Shown: positions 7,414 to 15,076 of the stretch, in pieces
How positions within the stretch are numbered: the stretch's first letter is position 1
How the letters are laid out: each line of letters opens with the position of its first letter
Source: Desulfurellaceae bacterium
GTDB taxonomy: Bacteria > Campylobacterota_A > Desulfurellia > JAGGSF01
Reading direction: 5' to 3'
DNA: 17,409 nucleotides
Assembly (NCBI GenBank): GCA_023128455.1
Contig: JAGMDW010000067.1
Coordinates: 1 to 17,409, forward strand
Made by a program: the position numbers and the translations under genes
Notes under the pieces: model-generated
Told to the model about the DNA's origin: nothing
Seen by the model: the letters and a program-made list of their open reading frames with translations, nothing else
The model's database searches: none

Positions 7414-9003
7414 GTGCAGATTAATACTATCATTGGAATATTAGGCGGCACTGCTCTCCTTATGTATGGCGTAAATATGGTCAGCTTGAATTTTCAGATT
7501 GTTACATCAAAGGGCGTAAGAGCACTTGTGGATCGATTTGCGGGCGGTAAATATAAATCTTTTTTTATTGGCTTTTTTTTGACAGCACTTTTGCAGAGTT
7601 CTGGTGCAACGAGTGTGATGTTAGTTGGTTTTACCTCTGCGGCATTGATGGGTTTATATGATGCCATTTCTTTTATTATCGGGGTGAATATCGGCACCAC
7701 AATTGCCGCTCAGATTGTTGCCTTTCATATATATGGTTTTGCGCCCTTAGCTTTTTTTCTTATTCTCCTCGTATATCTCTTTACATTCAAAACAAGACAC
7801 CGTGTGATAATTTCTATTTTTTTAGGGTTTTCGCTTGTTTTTTTTGGTTTATATGTTGTTTCTACTACTGCAGGTGCAGCAGGGGATGAAGTTTTTTCCC
7901 TTGTGAAGAGATTTTCTCATAATTATTTCCTGCTTTTCTTAATAGCTATAGTATTTACCGCTCTTATTCAATCCAGTTTGGTTACAATAGGTATAACTAT
8001 GATTTTGGCACATTCGGGATACCTGAGTCTAACATCTGCCATACCGATAGTTTTTGGGGCAAATATAGGAACATGCGTAGTTATATTCTTTGCCTATGTA
8101 GGCATAAGAGATAGGAGGGCCTTACAGGTAGCCGTCTCTCATCTTTTATTTAATGTCATTGGTGTAATCTTAATTTTTCCATTTCTACACCATTTTTCTT
8201 TATTGGTAGCTGCATTTTCTCACCCCTTTGCTTTTCAGATAGACAGGCAGATCGCTACTGCTCATCTTTTATTTAATGTTTTAGTGGCGATACCATTTCT
8301 TTTATTTTTAAGACCCTTTTCTCAAATCATTTCTTTTCTTATTCCATTGAGGAGATTTCATTATCTAAGCTTGAATGATGCGCTGATTCTTGCTCCTCAA
8401 ATGGCTTTGTCTGCCTTACACAAACAGATTGCACATCTTTTAAATATAACGATAAAGGTCGCGGAAGAAAGCAAGGGGACAATATTGAAAGAGGGATTTA
8501 ATGAGCAGGAACTTCTTAAAGGGATAAGTTATGTTGAAAACTATGTTCCTGAAGTTATCTCTTTTTCTTCAAAGATGTTTCAGAAATCCCTTAGTGAAGC
8601 AGAATCTTTAGAGATAACAATGCTTGTTTCCATAGCCAATGAGTTGGGGCATATTGTACAGCTTATGAAGAGACGATTGCCGGAGATGATGAGAAATGAT
8701 ATATATTTTCGCTCCGAGAAGAGCAATGATATTGCATCCTTGCATAAACGTATTTTAGATAATTTTTCTCTTGTTAAAAAAGCCTTCGTTGAGAATAGTC
8801 GTCATATTGCTTTAACTGCTTTTGACGAAAGATTATCTATAAGAGAATTTGAAAGATCGCTCAAAAAAAAATACTTTCAAAAAGCATATTTGGGAGAAGG
8901 TGTAGATTTGATGTTTTCTTATCTGGATGTTTTAGATTTTTATGTGCGGTTAAATGTGCTCGTTGGTCACATTGCGCGCATTTTGTTGGGACAAATTTTT
9001 TAA
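7414..9003 (+). CDS. Na+/phosphate cotransporter family protein with PhoU-like C-terminal domain
   Basis: Integral inner-membrane protein of the NptA/NaPi-II-type family, 529 aa. The membrane half (about 1-315) shows the family's inverted repeat: GVNIGTT (90-96) and LLQSSGATS (59-67) in the first copy, GANIGT (215-220) and LIQSSLVTIG (184-193) in the second; the QSS motifs form the Na+ and phosphate site. About 340-525 is a soluble, helix-rich PhoU-like domain, probably cytoplasmic. The start is GTG at 7414 preceded by CGGAGAG at good spacing. The protein could import phosphate, or act in phosphate or organophosphate export as proposed for YjbB-type members. It is the last gene of the plus-strand operon, 26 bases after the phosphatase gene, and overlaps ruvC tail-to-tail by 54 bases. 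Confidence 0.9.
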   Translation: MQINTIIGILGGTALLMYGVNMVSLNFQIVTSKGVRALVDRFAGGKYKSFFIGFFLTALLQSSGATSVMLVGFTSAALMGLYDAISFIIGVNIGTTIAAQIVAFHIYGFAPLAFFLILLVYLFTFKTRHRVIISIFLGFSLVFFGLYVVSTTAGAAGDEVFSLVKRFSHNYFLLFLIAIVFTALIQSSLVTIGITMILAHSGYLSLTSAIPIVFGANIGTCVVIFFAYVGIRDRRALQVAVSHLLFNVIGVILIFPFLHHFSLLVAAFSHPFAFQIDRQIATAHLLFNVLVAIPFLLFLRPFSQIISFLIPLRRFHYLSLNDALILAPQMALSALHKQIAHLLNITIKVAEESKGTILKEGFNEQELLKGISYVENYVPEVISFSSKMFQKSLSEAESLEITMLVSIANELGHIVQLMKRRLPEMMRNDIYFRSEKSNDIASLHKRILDNFSLVKKAFVENSRHIALTAFDERLSIREFERSLKKKYFQKAYLGEGVDLMFSYLDVLDFYVRLNVLVGHIARILLGQIF

Positions 9004-9456
9004 ATGGCGAATGTGACACAAAGCGATAGCTAAAGCATCTGTAGCATCGCTACCTTTCTCGTTTATTTTAGTGTGTAGTATATTTTCTACCGCAACTTTT
9101 ATCTCTTTTTTTGTTGCTCTTCCATATCCTGTTAACGAGTACTTGATACTGGTAGGTGTGTATTCGTATATCGGTAGAGTGCAGTTTCTTACACCGGCAA
9201 TTAGAGATCCCCTTACTTCTCCCAGTTTTAAAGCTGTGGTAGCATTTATGAACACAAACGCCTTTTCAATAGCCATTTCTGTGGGGTGAAAAGCGGTTAT
9301 TATCTCTATAACCCTTTCGTGCAATGCATTTAGCTTATCTGCAAAATCCATTTTAGGTGATAATTTAAAGTTTTCATACATAACACAGGTGTTTTCTTCA
9401 CCTACTATGCCAAATCCCGTTATTTTTGATCCAGGATCTATGCCCAGAATAAGCAT
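8950..9456 (-). CDS. ruvC: Crossover junction endodeoxyribonuclease RuvC
   Basis: Holliday-junction resolvase acting with RuvAB in recombinational repair. The 168 aa are standard length. The RNase H-fold acidic residues are all present: Asp7 in GIDPGS, Glu64 in AIEKAF, Asp137 and Asp140 in SDATDALAIALCH. PTSIKYSLTGYGRATKKE (101-118) is the typical DNA-binding region. The start is ATG with AAGGAG 9 bases upstream, and it shares one base with the stop of the LysM-NlpC/P60 gene (TAATG), so translation is probably coupled. ruvA and ruvB are not in the window. The last 16 codons or so overlap the convergent transporter gene; the tail (about 155-168) is outside the conserved fold. Confidence 0.96.
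   Translation of the reverse strand: MLILGIDPGSKITGFGIVGEENTCVMYENFKLSPKMDFADKLNALHERVIEIITAFHPTEMAIEKAFVFINATTALKLGEVRGSLIAGVRNCTLPIYEYTPTSIKYSLTGYGRATKKEIKVAVENILHTKINEKGSDATDALAIALCHIRHLKNLSQQNARNVTNEHI
8982..9001 (+). terminator. Weak candidate terminator at the end of the transporter gene
   Basis: TTTGT (8982-8986) and ACAAA (8991-8995) form a 5-bp stem with a TGGG loop, followed directly by six T residues that run into the stop codon region. An outer inverted repeat, GTCACATT (8966-8973) with AATGTGAC (9010-9017), encloses it and sits within the overlap with ruvC. The inner stem is short and AT-rich, so termination efficiency is doubtful. Confidence 0.3.
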
Positions 9457-10496
9457 TAAGAGCCGCTCCTTAAAACTCTACGCGCAGCTATAAAATGGTT
9501 AAGGTAATACCCTCGTAATTTATTTATGGTTACATGACGCTTACATGAAGAGGCATGTATAAATTTATTGTTCCCTATGTACATTCCTACATGGGACGGC
9601 CTTCTGCCATGCGCTTCGAAGAATATGAGGTCTCCAATCTTCAATTGGCTTAGACGTACGGGTTTCCCTCTATTTATTTGTCCTCTGGTTGTTCGGGGAA
9701 GATGTATGCGTAATTTTCTATATACAATTTGGACAAATGCTGAGCAATCCATGCCATTTTCCCCCGCTCCACCATATTTGTAAGGAATGCCTAAGTATTG
9801 TTTGGCTATTTCTGCTGCTTTTCTTCCTTTTGCATTGACTTGAAAATTTCTTTCTGCCGAAACCCTTCTTATTTTATATAAAATGCGGCCTGCCCTTTCT
9901 TTTATTGTAACATATTCCACTTCTCCCGGAACGAGCAGCATCTCTCCTTTCCTTATTATATTTCCTTTTATTCCATTTACTAATTTAATTAAATTCATGG
10001 GAACATTATATTGTTGGGATAAGCTATATAGACTCTCTCCTCCTTCCACGACATGTATTTTATTAAATGACAGTATAGAATAATCTTTCCTTTTTTCCGT
10101 TAAGTAAAGGTTTTTCGGCGGCAAGGTTTTTTTGATATACAGCTTGTCTCCAGGGATTATTCTGCTCGCTTCAAGTCCATTGTTTTTCTTTAATGTTTCT
10201 ACTGAAAGATTAAAATGTTGAGCAAGCTTTATTAGAAAATCTCCTTTTTTCACAGTATAGATGTAATCACTCCTTGGTGCATAGGTTTCTTTTATAGGAA
10301 TGACTATCTTCTCTCCGGGATGCAGGCATTTGTTTACATCGTTTACTTGTCTGATTTCCTGCAATGAGATATTATATCTGTAGGCGATCTTTGTTAAACA
10401 ATCACCTTTCTTTACCTCGTATATGACATCTGCTTTTGCTGTATAACAACCAAACAACAACCATACCAAGATAACACATACTCTTAATGCTTTCAT
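9456..10496 (-). CDS. Secreted LysM-repeat NlpC/P60 peptidoglycan hydrolase
   Basis: Probable cell-wall endopeptidase, 346 aa. Domain order is a signal sequence (about 1-22), LysM 1 (about 25-68, YEVKKGDCLTKIA), LysM 2 (78-122, YTVKKGDFLIKLA), LysM 3 (147-190, HVVEGGESLYSLS), a linker, then NlpC/P60 (about 225-342). Catalytic residues are Cys251 (GMDCSAF), His302 (SHVGMYIG) and a third polar residue, probably His314 (FIHAS). The signal region offers both a lipobox-like LFGC (Cys17) and a signal peptidase I-like AKA (20-22), so lipid anchoring is uncertain. I chose the ATG at 10496 rather than one ten codons upstream because AAGGGGG lies just before it, the hydrophobic signal then starts cleanly, and it shares one base with the aroK stop. 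Cleaves, by family precedent, D-Glu-mDAP-type stem-peptide bonds. Confidence 0.92.
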   Translation of the reverse strand: MKALRVCVILVWLLFGCYTAKADVIYEVKKGDCLTKIAYRYNISLQEIRQVNDVNKCLHPGEKIVIPIKETYAPRSDYIYTVKKGDFLIKLAQHFNLSVETLKKNNGLEASRIIPGDKLYIKKTLPPKNLYLTEKRKDYSILSFNKIHVVEGGESLYSLSQQYNVPMNLIKLVNGIKGNIIRKGEMLLVPGEVEYVTIKERAGRILYKIRRVSAERNFQVNAKGRKAAEIAKQYLGIPYKYGGAGENGMDCSAFVQIVYRKLRIHLPRTTRGQINRGKPVRLSQLKIGDLIFFEAHGRRPSHVGMYIGNNKFIHASSCKRHVTINKLRGYYLNHFIAARRVLRSGS

Positions 10497-10999
10497 TAGC
10501 AACCCCCTTCTGGAGTTATATAACATAAAAGCGCCTTTATTCTCCTACTCACATCTTCCACTGTTTTTTTATCTATAGATATTATAATATTTGCATTCTT
10601 GTAAAAATGCAATCTCTTTTTGAAAAGGCTATCTATATTTCCTCTATTTTTAAGAAGCGGTCTATTAAAGTGGGTTCTTTTTATCGCTTCTTTCAAGGTT
10701 ATAAACAGATAAACTATTACCCCTTTTTTCTTCATTAAAGTGATATTTTTCGCGCTACACGCCATCCCACCACCGGTAGATATAATAGTGTTTTCTGAAT
10801 TGAAATTTTGTAAAAATTCTTTTTCTTTTTTTCTGAATATTTTTTCCTCACCTTTATCAAAGAAATCTTCAATTTTCCTATTTGTCTGTTTTTCAATAAA
10901 GTTATCTGTGTCTATGAAGTTATAGTTCATCTCTTTAGACAATTTCTTCCCTACACTACTCTTCCCCGAACCCATAAATCCGATGAGAAATATGTTCAT
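10496..10999 (-). CDS. aroK: Shikimate kinase
   Basis: Phosphorylates shikimate to shikimate 3-phosphate with ATP, the fifth step of the chorismate pathway. The 167 aa show the P-loop GFMGSGKSS (7-15), the DTD pair (30-32) for Mg2+ and shikimate, FRKKE with Arg56, GGG (76-78), the lid RPLL with Arg113, and RLHFYKNA (129-136) corresponding to the R-x-x-x-Y-x-x-x-A signature. It overlaps aroC by 4 bases (ATGA) and the LysM-NlpC/P60 gene by 1 base (TAATG). No strong ribosome site is visible before the ATG, which fits coupling to aroC. It is richer in lysine and poorer in arginine than many homologues, as expected for low G+C. Confidence 0.95.
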   Translation of the reverse strand: MNIFLIGFMGSGKSSVGKKLSKEMNYNFIDTDNFIEKQTNRKIEDFFDKGEEKIFRKKEKEFLQNFNSENTIISTGGGMACSAKNITLMKKKGVIVYLFITLKEAIKRTHFNRPLLKNRGNIDSLFKKRLHFYKNANIIISIDKKTVEDVSRRIKALLCYITPEGGC

Positions 11000-12150
11000 T
11001 TCGTTTTAAGATATTGCTTGTAACAATGGAAGTTTTCTTTTAGTTCACCCATTGTATCTCCACCGAATTTTTTCAAATAAAAGAATGCCAACTCTACGGA
11101 TATAGCAGCTTCACATATTACAGATGCAGCAGACACAGCGCAAACATCTGACCTTTCAAAAAATGCAAACTTTTCCCTTTTGTTTTCTACATCTACCGAA
11201 TGTAATTTTCTTCTTAATGTAGGTATGGGTTTCATATATGCTTTAAGGACAATGTTCTCGCCATTACTCATTCCTCCCTCTATGCCACCGGCCCTATTCG
11301 TATTGCGAAAATATCCCTTTTCTTGAGAATAGAATATTTCATCATGCACTTGTGAACCTCTTTTTGAGGCATTTTCTATACCACTTCCTATCTCTACCGC
11401 TTTGATGGCTTGAATGCTCATAAGAGAAAATGCAAGGTGAGCATCCAATCTTCTATCCCATTGAACATAAGTACCGAGGCCTGGTATTACATTTTCACAG
11501 ACAACCTCTATCACTCCTCCCAATGTGTCTCCTTCTTGTTTTGTTTTTTCTATTTCTTTGCACATAAGTTTTGTAGTTTCTTCATCCGGACAACGAACAG
11601 CAGATTGTTCCATTTTTTCCCTTATCATCTTTCCGCTTTTGATTTGTCCAGGGAAATTTACCTTCCCTATTTGTCTTACAAAACCTGTTACATGAATACC
11701 TAATTCTTCTAATATTTCTCTGGCTATCGCTCCTACTGCTACACGAGTTGCTGTTTGTCTGGCGCTAGATCTTTCTAAAACATCCCTCAAATCTCTTCTG
11801 TTATACTTGAGGTAACCAGGTAGATCCGCATGACCAGGTCTGGGTTTAGTTAACCTCTCTTCAGTTATCTCAAAAGGGTCCATTTTTTCTTTCCAGTTTA
11901 TCCAATCCTTATTTTCAATGAATAGAACAACGGGAGAACCGATTGTTTCTCCTCCTCTTATTCCTCCTCTTATATCTACGGAATCTTTTTCTATATCCAT
12001 TCTCCCGCCGCGTCCATAACCTTTTTGTCTTTCTTGAAGGTATGTGTTGATTTTTTCGGGATTTATTTTTAAGCCTGCCGGAAGTCCATCAATGATTACC
12101 GTTAACCCTTTTCCATGTGATTCTCCACCATCCATCCACCTTAGGCTCAT
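10996..12150 (-). CDS. aroC: Chorismate synthase
   Basis: Eliminates phosphate from EPSP to make chorismate, using reduced FMN. The 384 aa carry the three family signatures: GESHGKGLT (9-17, His12), RPGHADLPG (104-112, His107) followed by RDVLERSSARQTA (122-134), and the C-terminal DVCAVSAASVICEAA. The flavin region NRAGGIEGGMSNG is intact. The N-terminus LRWMDGGESHG departs a little from the more common LRxLTAGESHG. It lies between the Lon-like protease and aroK with ATGA overlaps on both sides. With aroK it makes two steps of the common pathway; the linking EPSP synthase (aroA) is not in the window. Confidence 0.97.
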   Translation of the reverse strand: MSLRWMDGGESHGKGLTVIIDGLPAGLKINPEKINTYLQERQKGYGRGGRMDIEKDSVDIRGGIRGGETIGSPVVLFIENKDWINWKEKMDPFEITEERLTKPRPGHADLPGYLKYNRRDLRDVLERSSARQTATRVAVGAIAREILEELGIHVTGFVRQIGKVNFPGQIKSGKMIREKMEQSAVRCPDEETTKLMCKEIEKTKQEGDTLGGVIEVVCENVIPGLGTYVQWDRRLDAHLAFSLMSIQAIKAVEIGSGIENASKRGSQVHDEIFYSQEKGYFRNTNRAGGIEGGMSNGENIVLKAYMKPIPTLRRKLHSVDVENKREKFAFFERSDVCAVSAASVICEAAISVELAFFYLKKFGGDTMGELKENFHCYKQYLKTK

Positions 12151-14522
12151 TTAGTTTCCCTTTTCTGTGCTAACTTGCTTATTTTCCGCAAGTTAGTATC
12201 TACAATCCAGTGAAAGCTATCTTTTTTGTATCCTCTCTTCAGTTTTCTGCCGGCTTTCATTCCTGTAAATATTTCTATTGCATCGTCTATAGTGTCTATA
12301 CAATAGATATTAAATTTTTTTTCTTCTACCGCTTTTTTTACCTCATCATTTAAGATCAGATTATTCACATTTCTTCTTGGCATCACTACACCATGTTTCC
12401 CGTCCAACATATTTTTTAATTTGCATACTTCAAAAAATCCCTCTATCTTTTCGTTAATTCCTCCGATGGGTTGTACTATTCCGTCTTGACTTATAGAACC
12501 TGTAACGGCAAGGTTTTGTTTCAATGGTATTTCTCCAATTGCTGAAAGTATAGACAGGAGTTCCGCCACACTGGCACTGTCTCCCTCTATCATTGTATAT
12601 GATTGTTCGAAAGCTAAGGTGATAGATATGCCCAGCGGTTTGTCGTAGGCATATCTCCATCCTAAGTAACCAGACAGAATGAGCACACCTTTATTGAATA
12701 TCTTACCAGCCATTTCCGATTCTTTTTCTATATTGATTATACCTGCTTTTCCTACAAAGGTGCGGGCAGTAATTCTTGCTGGCATGCCAAAGGAGAAATC
12801 CCCCATTGAGATTACAGACAAACCGTTTATTTGACCTGTCTTTGTTCCGTCTATATTTATGATAAGTGTGTCTTCTTTTATCATTTCTAAAATCTTATCT
12901 CTGATGAGATTTTTCCTGAATATGCTTTCTTCAATAGCTTTTTTGATATGTTGCCCATAAATATTTTCTGCTTTTTCTTGTTTAGCGTAGAAATTTGCTT
13001 CTTTAATTACATCTACTATCTTGTCTGTATAAGCATAAAGCCGACCTTTATGTTCTGATATGCGGCTGCTAAATGTTAGAATTTCTTTCAGCGCATCATC
13101 GCTGAGCTTAGGTAATGTGTTTTTCTCGCACAGGTGGTCAATTCTGGTGACATACTGAGTAAGGTTATGCGGAGTTGCTTCAACAACGGGATCAAAATCG
13201 GTTTTTATCTTGAATAACTGTTTAAAATCCTTATCAAAGGCGTATAGGAGTCCATACAAGAATGCTGAACCCAAAAGAACAATCTTTGTTTCCAATGGTG
13301 CAGGTTCTGGTTTTATGGTTTCGGAAGCAAGCATTCCATATCTTTCTGTCCATTCTTCTATTACACACTTTTTTGAAGAAATGGTTTTTTTAAGTGTTTC
13401 CCATACATTGGGATTTATCAATACAGAATATGCGTCTAAGATCAAGTATCCACTGTTTGCATGGTGAATTGTGCCGGGGCGAATATGTGTGAAGTCAGTG
13501 ATAAATGCTCCAAAATAGGCTTGTTTTTCAATTTTACCAAACAAATTGTAGTATGTGGGGTCCTCTTCATAGATAATAGGCACCTCCTTTGTTTGGCTGT
13601 TATCTACAAATACATTAACTTTGTATTCTGTATACCTTGGCTTGGGTGAAAAAGCAGCAAGAAAAGAATCCGGAGTTTTTTGGGGAAGGAATGCTGATAT
13701 ATTTTTTAATGTATAATTTTCAATGTCATCAAAGTATTGCTGTAATTTCTCTACTCCTTCATATTTTTGCTTTAAGTCTTCTATCTTGTGAGCTACAATA
13801 AATATACCCATTTCTTCATTTATCTTTTCTATCTTGTGACGCTTTTCTTTTTCCAAGTTTCTGCTTTCTCTTAAGAAATCGCTTATTTTATCCTCTAACA
13901 GTCTCTTTTTTTCCTCAATGTCTCTTTTTGCCTCAGCAGAAAGCAGACTAAATTCTCTCTCATTGATAGCCTTTCCGTCAACTACAGGATTTATGACGAT
14001 TCCTGCTTGAGAAGGCTTGACGATAAAGTTCAATTTGTGTGCACTTTCTTTAATATTTGCAAGCAACTCTTTTTGTTTTTCATTATAATTTCTTATTATT
14101 TCCTGTATTCTTTCCTCGTATTCTTTGCTTTCAAAAACAGACGGAATAGACTTTTTTAAATAGTCTACCAGCTCTTCCATATCCTTTTTTAATTCTTCTC
14201 CTTTACCTATGGGTAAATTGATGATGGTTGGTATCCGCGGGTTTCTGAAGGTATTTACATAACACCAGTCATATAGCTTGTTCTTGATATTAAAGTCGGT
14301 CAGTGTTTTTCTGATGAGGTTTTTAATTGTTTCGATATCTTGTTTGGTAAAATTCCCCGAGATATAGGCATTATATTCACTATCCTTTATATTTAGTATA
14401 GTCTGGATGGCTTTTTCTATTCTTTTCTGAGCGACGAAGTATTCCCCTTCTTCTGTTTTCCGTTCTTTTGCTATTTCAAACTGTAATTGAAGCTCTTCCG
14501 GAGAAATAAGTGAAATGGACAT
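12147..14522 (-). CDS. Lon-like protease (AAA_32/Lon_C type) with degenerate P-loop, LonC-like
   Basis: Serine-lysine protease of the LonB/LonC-like family, 791 aa. The C-terminal protease domain (about 555-760) is intact: catalytic Ser649 in EGDSAS and Lys692 in GGINEKIEG, 43 residues apart as in E. coli Lon. The N-terminal half follows the AAA_32 layout (AQKRIEKAIQ, then DWCYVNTFRNP at 85-95, LPIGKGEELKKDMEEL at 103-118), with a long charged coiled-coil region (about 130-270) and HANSGYLILDA (354-364) at the Walker B position. Where the family has a G-x-x-G-T-G-K/R loop, this protein has SGNFTKQD (55-62), lacking the second and third glycines and the K-T/S pair. ATP binding is therefore doubtful, recalling the ATP-independent LonC enzymes. 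The ATG has a strong GGAAGGAGAG site inside the end of the upstream 96-aa gene; its stop overlaps aroC. Confidence 0.9.
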   Translation of the reverse strand: MSISLISPEELQLQFEIAKERKTEEGEYFVAQKRIEKAIQTILNIKDSEYNAYISGNFTKQDIETIKNLIRKTLTDFNIKNKLYDWCYVNTFRNPRIPTIINLPIGKGEELKKDMEELVDYLKKSIPSVFESKEYEERIQEIIRNYNEKQKELLANIKESAHKLNFIVKPSQAGIVINPVVDGKAINEREFSLLSAEAKRDIEEKKRLLEDKISDFLRESRNLEKEKRHKIEKINEEMGIFIVAHKIEDLKQKYEGVEKLQQYFDDIENYTLKNISAFLPQKTPDSFLAAFSPKPRYTEYKVNVFVDNSQTKEVPIIYEEDPTYYNLFGKIEKQAYFGAFITDFTHIRPGTIHHANSGYLILDAYSVLINPNVWETLKKTISSKKCVIEEWTERYGMLASETIKPEPAPLETKIVLLGSAFLYGLLYAFDKDFKQLFKIKTDFDPVVEATPHNLTQYVTRIDHLCEKNTLPKLSDDALKEILTFSSRISEHKGRLYAYTDKIVDVIKEANFYAKQEKAENIYGQHIKKAIEESIFRKNLIRDKILEMIKEDTLIINIDGTKTGQINGLSVISMGDFSFGMPARITARTFVGKAGIINIEKESEMAGKIFNKGVLILSGYLGWRYAYDKPLGISITLAFEQSYTMIEGDSASVAELLSILSAIGEIPLKQNLAVTGSISQDGIVQPIGGINEKIEGFFEVCKLKNMLDGKHGVVMPRRNVNNLILNDEVKKAVEEKKFNIYCIDTIDDAIEIFTGMKAGRKLKRGYKKDSFHWIVDTNLRKISKLAQKRETK

Positions 14523-14523
14523 T

Positions 14524-14814
14524 TTACTCTCCTTCCAATATTTCGTCTAAGTATTTTTCTATCTCTTTAAATGTTTTTTCTTTTGTTTTTATGCGTGTCC
14601 CATTAGGGAGAATGAGTCGCGACTCCGACTGCATTTTTTCGAGGAAGTCGTAAATCTCTTTTACTGTATTCGTTGCATCTGTTTCAATGGAAATTATTGC
14701 ATCTTCTAAATCAAACTCTGTAAACCATTCCCAATAGCGAATGTCACAGGAGATAAGATGATTCTTTAAATCCCACCGCCCTTTCTTGCTTATAATCACA
14801 TCTATATTGATCAT
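14524..14814 (-). CDS. Hypothetical 96-aa protein, first gene of the Lon-like/aro operon
   Basis: I do not recognise this family. From the ATG at 14814 it encodes 96 aa: a beta-rich start (INIDVIISKKGRWDLKNHL), an aromatic patch RYWEWF, an acidic middle (EFDLEDAIISIETDA), a predicted helix (EIYDFLEKMQ), then a lysine/glutamate-rich helical tail (FKEIEKYLDEIL). No signal peptide, transmembrane segment or metal motif is visible. The ATG is chosen because AGGGTGAG lies a few bases upstream; a GTG three codons earlier (14823) would fall within that site. The gene ends one base before the Lon-like gene, and its last codons contain the Lon ribosome site, so the two are tightly coupled. A substrate adaptor, regulator or accessory subunit of the protease is conceivable but unproven. 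Confidence 0.75.
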   Translation of the reverse strand: MINIDVIISKKGRWDLKNHLISCDIRYWEWFTEFDLEDAIISIETDATNTVKEIYDFLEKMQSESRLILPNGTRIKTKEKTFKEIEKYLDEILEGE

Positions 14815-14833
14815 TACACTCACCCTAATTGTA

Positions 14834-14862
14834 TTTTTACATCAAAATGGCTTATAAATCAA
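14834..14862 (-). promoter_or_regulatory. Candidate sigma-70-type promoter for the 96-aa/Lon/aro/ruvC operon
   Basis: On the minus strand TTGATT (14862-14857) and TAAAAA (14839-14834) are separated by 17 bases, each matching 4 of 6 consensus positions. It would place the transcription start about 10-15 bases before the ATG at 14814, just upstream of the AGGGTGAG ribosome site. AT-rich sequence yields such matches by chance, so confidence is low. Confidence 0.35.
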
Positions 14863-14883
14863 CTTAATTCAGGTTTTGTTAAT

Positions 14884-14911
14884 TTGCTTTTTGAGGAAAC
14901 CCTTATATTAT
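14884..14911 (+). promoter_or_regulatory. Candidate promoter for the cysteine-rich ORF and SpoIIM-like gene
   Basis: TTGCTT (14884-14889) and TATTAT (14906-14911) are spaced by 16 bases; the -10 matches 5 of 6 consensus positions, the -35 only 3. The start of transcription would fall around 14918, very close to the AGGAG ribosome site at 14920-14924. Overlapping TATATT/TATAAA hexamers make the exact -10 ambiguous. Confidence 0.35.
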
Positions 14912-14919
14912 ATAAAAAT

Positions 14920-14924
14920 AGGAG
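14920..14924 (+). promoter_or_regulatory. Strong ribosome binding site of the 48-aa ORF
   Basis: AGGAG followed by ATATA and then ATG, a near-ideal Shine-Dalgarno and 5-base spacer. It decides the start at 14930 against a TTG at 14876 in the same frame and is the main evidence that the short ORF is translated. Confidence 0.65.
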
Positions 14925-14929
14925 ATATA

Positions 14930-15076
14930 ATGAAAATGGTATTGATTCCTCGCGGTAGAGATAAAATGATAAAAAGGATACCACAGGCAAATAGCAGTAA
15001 ATTAAATAAGATTATAGTGACTATTTATTGTTTTTGCTTAGATTGTAAGCTATCTAAAAAATGCAAGATTACTTGA
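14930..15076 (+). CDS. Small basic cysteine-rich protein (48 aa), hypothetical
   Basis: Not recognised. A 48-aa ORF with a very good ribosome site. It is lysine/arginine-rich at the N-terminus (IPRGRDKMIKR), has a short hydrophobic stretch (KIIVTIY, 27-33) and ends in a compact cysteine cluster CFCLDCKLSKKC, with Cys34, 36, 39 and 45 in the pattern C-x-C-x2-C-x5-C. Four closely spaced cysteines could bind zinc or an iron-sulfur cluster, or form disulfides; nothing here decides between them. No signal peptide is evident. The ORF overlaps the SpoIIM-like gene by 16 bases, and that gene has no ribosome site of its own, so translation of this ORF may be needed to start it. The alternative is a leader ORF whose product does not matter. 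Confidence 0.55.
   Translation: MKMVLIPRGRDKMIKRIPQANSSKLNKIIVTIYCFCLDCKLSKKCKIT

Larger units (their letters stand above)
14815..14929. other. Divergent intergenic region
   Basis: The only real intergenic space in the window, about 115 bp and very AT-rich, between the leftward 96-aa/Lon operon and the rightward cysteine-rich/SpoIIM unit. It holds candidate promoters for both directions (listed separately) and the ribosome sites of both first genes. I see no clear riboswitch, large inverted repeat or operator palindrome. Confidence 0.8.

Noticed and set aside
10494..10526. Start of the LysM-NlpC/P60 gene ten codons further upstream
   Set aside because: The extra residues would precede the signal peptide and overlap aroK; the AAGGGGG site fits the ATG at 10496.
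13210..13649. Two plus-strand open frames opposite the Lon-like gene
   Set aside because: They are antisense to conserved coding sequence, with low-complexity translations and no supporting start signals.
14876..14929. N-terminal extension of the 48-aa ORF to a TTG at 14876
   Set aside because: The extension would cover the likely promoter and the strong AGGAG site that precedes the ATG at 14930.
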